From Planococcus shenhongbingii (GTDB taxonomy: Bacteria; Bacillota; Bacilli; Bacillales_A; Planococcaceae): a DNA stretch of 64,000 nucleotides. The stretch covers positions 496,001-560,000 of the forward strand of contig NZ_CP129235.1 of NCBI RefSeq assembly GCF_030413635.1. The letters are read 5' to 3'. Within the stretch, counting starts at the first letter, position 1. The number at the start of each line of letters is the position of its first letter. Made by a program: the position numbers and the translations under genes. Positions 60,837 to 64,000 of this stretch are shown here, in pieces. The notes beneath the pieces are model-generated. The model was not told the DNA's origin and did not search any database. It was given only the letters and a program-made list of their open reading frames with translations.

Positions 60837-61961
60837 TTAACGGAATGCTGCTTTAAACTCACCAGTAACTTCCTGATGGCCATTATTGGAATCGAATGAT
60901 TGTTGCTGCTCCAACTCAAAGCGATCCATGATTGGAATATCGTTGACTGAGAACAGGTAAGCGTCTTTCGTTGCTTTATGTTCATACCAAGCCCAGTTCG
61001 GGATTACAAAGTAATCGCCGGCTTTCCAGTCAAAGCGTACACCGTTGATGACGGTATAGCCCTCGCCTTTATGTGCATGGTAGACAGTTGAGTGGGTATG
61101 GCGCAATGCCTGTGTATGCATACCAGCAGGAAGGTGCTGCATGCGAGTTCCTAAAGTAGGAGCTGCCGATTTTCCTGTTGATGGATTGATGTATTCAAGT
61201 GCAAAGCCGTGGTGCTTGTCTGGCTCATATTGCATTAAACCGTTGATGCCGTCTACTGTGCGGTTCCATTTATAGTTTGCAAGTGGGGCAACTGTGTATT
61301 TATCGTCTCCTACAGGGCGCATCATGCCGCCGCGGTAGCGAACTTCTGAGAAGTTATCGGGAACTTCCGGTTCTTGGAGCCCGCCTTCGTATGGTTCAAA
61401 GAAAGTTCCACCGATTGAATAGAGCGTAGGGATGTCGAGTGCATCCATCCACAGCATCGGTTCTTCACCTAAATGCTCATGGCCGTGCCATAAGTTTTTA
61501 GGCGTCGTCAAGAAGTCGCCTTCTTCCATGAAAATGCGTTCGCCTTGAACGATTGTGTAAGCACCTGTCCCTTCAGAAATGAAGCGCAGTGCAGATTGTG
61601 AATGGCGGTGAGAAGGTGCTTTTTCACCTGGAAGAAGCATCTGGACAGCGGCATAAATGGTTTGGGAAGTTGAAGCCCAGCCCCAAGGTTTGCGGTAAGT
61701 CAAGCCAGGGTTTTGGAAATAAAGCGCACGGCGTTCACCACCGCGGTCAGGTGTGAAGATTTGGCAAGCTTCAGCCATTTTCGCCGCAATCAATTCTTTT
61801 GACCATAAATATGCTTCGGCTTGCGGCTTCGGCGTTTTGTTCATGATTTCAGGAATTGCTTCCCAAAGAGGCCCTAAGTTGTATTGAGCAATTTCTTTGT
61901 TATAATCTTTTACCGTTTGACTTTTCATAAATTCTGCTACTTCTGGAGATACTCCGGCCAT
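60837..61961 (-). CDS. Gentisate 1,2-dioxygenase
   Basis: A 374-residue bicupin Fe(II) ring-cleavage enzyme that opens gentisate (2,5-dihydroxybenzoate) to maleylpyruvate. First cupin: GEKAPSHRHSQSALRFISEG (metal His residues in HRH) and TTPKNLWHGHEHLG. Second cupin: LRHTHSTVYHAHKGEGYTVI and GDYFVIPNWAWYEH. ATG at 61961 is chosen from AAGGAG upstream and the usual family start; the frame continues upstream into repeat B, which is not coding. The FAH-family hydrolase is 445 bp upstream on the same strand, with two repeats between. Confidence 0.93.
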   Translation of the reverse strand: MAGVSPEVAEFMKSQTVKDYNKEIAQYNLGPLWEAIPEIMNKTPKPQAEAYLWSKELIAAKMAEACQIFTPDRGGERRALYFQNPGLTYRKPWGWASTSQTIYAAVQMLLPGEKAPSHRHSQSALRFISEGTGAYTIVQGERIFMEEGDFLTTPKNLWHGHEHLGEEPMLWMDALDIPTLYSIGGTFFEPYEGGLQEPEVPDNFSEVRYRGGMMRPVGDDKYTVAPLANYKWNRTVDGINGLMQYEPDKHHGFALEYINPSTGKSAAPTLGTRMQHLPAGMHTQALRHTHSTVYHAHKGEGYTVINGVRFDWKAGDYFVIPNWAWYEHKATKDAYLFSVNDIPIMDRFELEQQQSFDSNNGHQEVTGEFKAAFR

Positions 61962-62008
61962 TTTACTTCGACTCCTTCTGTAAGTAGATTGGTATAAATG
62001 ATAGCTAT

Positions 62009-62204
62009 GATATTCCGCAAAACAGCTGCGCTTGCCGCGGGCGAGCGCCAAGCCTCCTCAGCCGCTTCGCGTCTTGCGGGGTCTTGGCTGTCTCGCTATC
62101 CCGCAGGCAAGACATTAGCCGAAGCCTGCGAGGCTAAGTCTTTGCGACGAAGTGCGCAGCACTGCAGGAGCAGTACGGTTTTCTCCGCTGTTTTGCTTCA
62201 TATC
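62009..62204. repeat. Interspersed palindrome-ended repeat B, copy 2
   Basis: A 196-bp inverted copy of the element at 11593-11823. Ends are GATATTCCGCAAAACAGC and (reverse-complemented) GATATGAAGCAAAACAGC. Both inner arms read CAAAACAGC here, whereas both read CCAACCAGC in copy 1, so the arms changed together. It begins 47 bp upstream of the gentisate dioxygenase start. Confidence 0.8.
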
Positions 62205-62263
62205 TTTCGATGCTTTTGTTAAAAGGATAATCAGCTTTATGTTTTTCCTTATCCAAATAACTC

Positions 62264-62385
62264 TAGCTGAAAGAGTGGAAGGCGGCGACTCCAGCGGGAC
62301 AGCGCGAGCTGAAGACCCTGGACTGAACGTAGTGAGGGAAGCGGCTGAAGCCGTGTCCGCGGAAAGCGTCCGCCTGAAACGATTT
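62264..62385. repeat. Interspersed repeat A, copy 2
   Basis: A 122-bp reverse-complement relative of 11278-11522, shown by GAGCTGAAGACCCTGGACTG, GGAAGCGGCTGAAGCC and TGTCCGCGGAAAGCGTCC. Together with repeat B it keeps the same relative order and orientation as at the 11-kb locus. Confidence 0.72.
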
Positions 62386-62406
62386 CATCAGCTGCTCAAA
62401 TAACTA

Positions 62407-63360
62407 TTACGCGTTAACTAGAGTAGTTGCTGCAGTAGCAACTTTGTTTTCAAGTGCGCCGACTTTGTCGATTTCGATGCGTACAACATCTCCGTCTTTC
62501 AAGAATTGCTGAGGTTTCATCGCGACTCCAACTCCACCAGGTGTACCTGTCAATACAACATCGCCAGGCTCAAGCGTCATCAGATTAGATAGGAAAGAAA
62601 CTAATTTCTGAACAGAGAAGACCAGGTTAGCTGTATTTGTTTTCTGGCGAACTTCTCCGTTTACAGTCAAGACAACATCCAAACCGGACGGATCTTTCAA
62701 TTCGTCAGTAGTAACAAGGTAAGGACCCATTGGTGCAGAGCCGTCTACTGTTTTACCTTGCAGCCACTGCAACGTGCGGCGTTGAATGTCGCGGTAAGTC
62801 ACATCGTTTGTGATCGTGTAACCGGCTACATAATCCAGCGCATCTTCTTCAGAAACATTGCGTGCTTGTTTGCCGATAACGAATGTGAATTCTGCTTCGT
62901 AATCAAGCTGCTCTGAAATCGGGTAGAACGGGATATCATCTTCCGGACCTAAGATCGTGTTCGCGAATTTTGCGAAAATTACTGGATGAGTCGGCAATTC
63001 GCGGCCCATTTCCAAAATGTGTTCGCGGTAGTTGTGTCCGACACAAATGATTTTTCCAGGATTGATGACAGGTGCTTCCACTTTTACTTCTTCAAGCTTG
63101 TAAACAGCTTTTTGAGCAGATACAGAAGGATTAGCCAAGATGAAATCTACGGCTTCTTGCGCCAATTGAAGCGACTTTTCTCCGCCTTGATATAATTCAT
63201 CCGTTGTAGACGGCACATAAGCGTGTGCAATTTCTTTGTAACGATATTCACCAGCTGCCTGCAACTGCGCTTGGTAAGCTAAATTTAAGTCAACCACCTG
63301 CTCGTCTACAATTGCACCAGCACGTGTTAAGCCATTATGTGTATAGTTAATTAATTTCAT
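62407..63360 (-). CDS. Fumarylacetoacetate hydrolase-family protein, probably fumarylpyruvate hydrolase
   Basis: A 317-residue FAH-domain protein. Key segments: GKIICVGHNYREHILEMG (His of the catalytic dyad region), PVIFAKFANTILGPEDDIPFYP, DYEAEFTFVIGKQARNVSEEDALDYVAGYTI (acidic metal ligands in EAEF; quoted in part), QGKTVDGSAPMGPYLV, and LEPGDVVLTGTPGGVGVAM. Next to gentisate dioxygenase it should split fumarylpyruvate (or maleylpyruvate directly) to fumarate or maleate and pyruvate. AGGAGG lies 8 nt before the ATG. No maleylpyruvate isomerase gene is in the window. Confidence 0.9.
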   Translation of the reverse strand: MKLINYTHNGLTRAGAIVDEQVVDLNLAYQAQLQAAGEYRYKEIAHAYVPSTTDELYQGGEKSLQLAQEAVDFILANPSVSAQKAVYKLEEVKVEAPVINPGKIICVGHNYREHILEMGRELPTHPVIFAKFANTILGPEDDIPFYPISEQLDYEAEFTFVIGKQARNVSEEDALDYVAGYTITNDVTYRDIQRRTLQWLQGKTVDGSAPMGPYLVTTDELKDPSGLDVVLTVNGEVRQKTNTANLVFSVQKLVSFLSNLMTLEPGDVVLTGTPGGVGVAMKPQQFLKDGDVVRIEIDKVGALENKVATAATTLVNA

Positions 63361-63411
63361 GATAGACCTCCTAATTATCTAAATAGAATACTTAGTTCTC
63401 TATTTATAGAA

Positions 63412-63441
63412 AACATAAACCATTTGTACGTACATTGTCAA
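63412..63441 (-). promoter_or_regulatory. Sigma-A promoter with operator-like palindrome, FAH gene
   Basis: On the minus strand: TTGACA (63441-63436), 18 nt, TATGTT (63417-63412). The spacer contains the perfect palindrome TGTACGTACA (63425-63434). A second imperfect dyad, AGAACTAAGTATTCT, lies downstream near 63387-63401. Both are plausible binding sites for the adjacent IclR- or GntR-family regulators. Confidence 0.6.
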
Positions 63442-63476
63442 TACTTTTCGTAAATTTTCTGTTTCTTCTGAAAAAG

Positions 63477-64000
63477 TCATGTGGAATAATTGGATAGCTT
63501 TTTTGAAAGCGCAAGCATTTTCTGCGCATTCGGGTGGTGATGGTTTTGTGGAATCAGATTTTTATAACCAACTGCTGTAATTGCTGCTACTAATTCCTGT
63601 TGATGATTAAATACCGGCACGCTGCAGGATGAAATGTGTTCAATGAGCGGTTCTGTTTTAGCCGCGAACAAATGCTCTTTGACTTGTTCCATTTCTTTCA
63701 TGATGGCTAATTGTTCATGAACAGATAAAGTTTGACTGGATTGATTGATCCACTTGTTTAACTGCAGCCCTTCTTGGAACGCATAGAAAATATATCCTGT
63801 CGATGAAAGAAGCGGCAATGTGGTTCCATGCTGTGCGCCAATGTCAATTCCATAAGTAACGCTCCAGATTTCTTTTACCAGCGGACCGTCTATAGAAGGA
63901 AGTGCAATCAATGCGGTCAACCCTGTTTCTTCTGCGAAAGCTTTCATATACGAATCAGCGATCTCAATAAATGAGGTATCGCCTTGGGCCATATTGCCGA
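63477..64000 (-). CDS. IclR-family transcriptional regulator, C-terminal part (runs off window)
   Basis: The last 174 or so residues of an IclR regulator: effector domain with TGLTALIALPSIDGPLVKEIWSVTYGIDIGAQHGTTLPLLSSTGYIFYAF (quoted by part) and the conserved Cys-Ser segment SSCSVPVFNHQQELVAAITAVG. The N-terminal winged helix lies beyond base 64000. IclR proteins often control aromatic catabolism; next to the FAH and gentisate dioxygenase genes it is a likely regulator of gentisate degradation. Confidence 0.85.
   Translation of the reverse strand, partial: GNMAQGDTSFIEIADSYMKAFAEETGLTALIALPSIDGPLVKEIWSVTYGIDIGAQHGTTLPLLSSTGYIFYAFQEGLQLNKWINQSSQTLSVHEQLAIMKEMEQVKEHLFAAKTEPLIEHISSCSVPVFNHQQELVAAITAVGYKNLIPQNHHHPNAQKMLALSKKLSNYST

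Overview
The window looks like a chromosome segment from a low-to-mid GC Gram-positive bacterium of the Bacillales, most likely the Planococcaceae/Caryophanaceae (Planococcus-like). This rests on the 16S rRNA signature, AGGAGG-type ribosome sites with many TTG/GTG starts, a complete RsbR/S/T-SigB cascade, a CIRCE-controlled groESL operon, and gene order like the ydb-ydc and ydi regions of Bacillus subtilis (ddl-murF-cshA-ydbS-ydbT-rhomboid-acpS-alr-ndoAI/ndoA-rsbRSTUVW-sigB-rsbX-tex-sprT; tsaE-tsaB-rimI-tsaD-ydiF-rex-CPBP-groES-groEL). Genus is an inference; no search was run.

Layout. 1-8 kb: the 5' part of cardiolipin synthase, a squalene/phytoene-synthase-family gene, a sucrose-phosphate-synthase-like glycosyltransferase with its HAD phosphatase behind a sigma-B-type promoter, an MBL hydrolase, and a DAO-type flavoenzyme followed by an unusual GNAT/class V aminotransferase fusion. 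8-12 kb: a GS39-like stress dehydrogenase with a sigma-B-type promoter, an MFS pump, an SRPBCC-ArsR pair, and about 600 bp of interspersed repeats. 12-25 kb: a 43-residue small protein with a sigma-B-type promoter, rodA, an orphan gene, and wall and fatty-acid housekeeping (ddl, murF, acpS, alr) with cshA, the YdbS/YdbT membrane pair and the EndoA toxin-antitoxin. 25-30 kb: the full stressosome/partner-switch operon with an internal autoregulatory sigma-B promoter. 30-34 kb: three short-chain dehydrogenases and an MFS carrier behind a cre site. 34-37 kb: tex and sprT. 36.8-42.9 kb: eight tRNA genes, 16S-23S-5S rRNA and one more tRNA-Asp. 43-52 kb: the t6A genes, a DnaA-box cluster, ABC-F, rex, a CPBP protease and groESL. 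52-58 kb: YdjM-type membrane protein, GAF-GGDEF cyclase, DegV, Dus, a secreted glycerophosphodiesterase and a small zinc-ribbon protein. 58-64 kb: two genes beheaded by one deletion, then a gentisate degradation cluster (GntR, gentisate dioxygenase, FAH-family hydrolase, IclR) interrupted by a second, inverted copy of the composite repeat.

The strongest themes beyond routine annotation are: (i) a local sigma-B regulon, with four promoter-like sites of similar architecture next to the genes that control sigma-B; (ii) a family of palindrome-ended repeats whose terminal arms covary, with a minimal copy between groES and groEL; (iii) a DnaA-box cluster downstream of tsaD; (iv) an apparently empty ICEBs1-type attachment core in tRNA-Leu; (v) the GNAT-aminotransferase fusion. 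I found no CRISPR array, prophage or intact insertion sequence.
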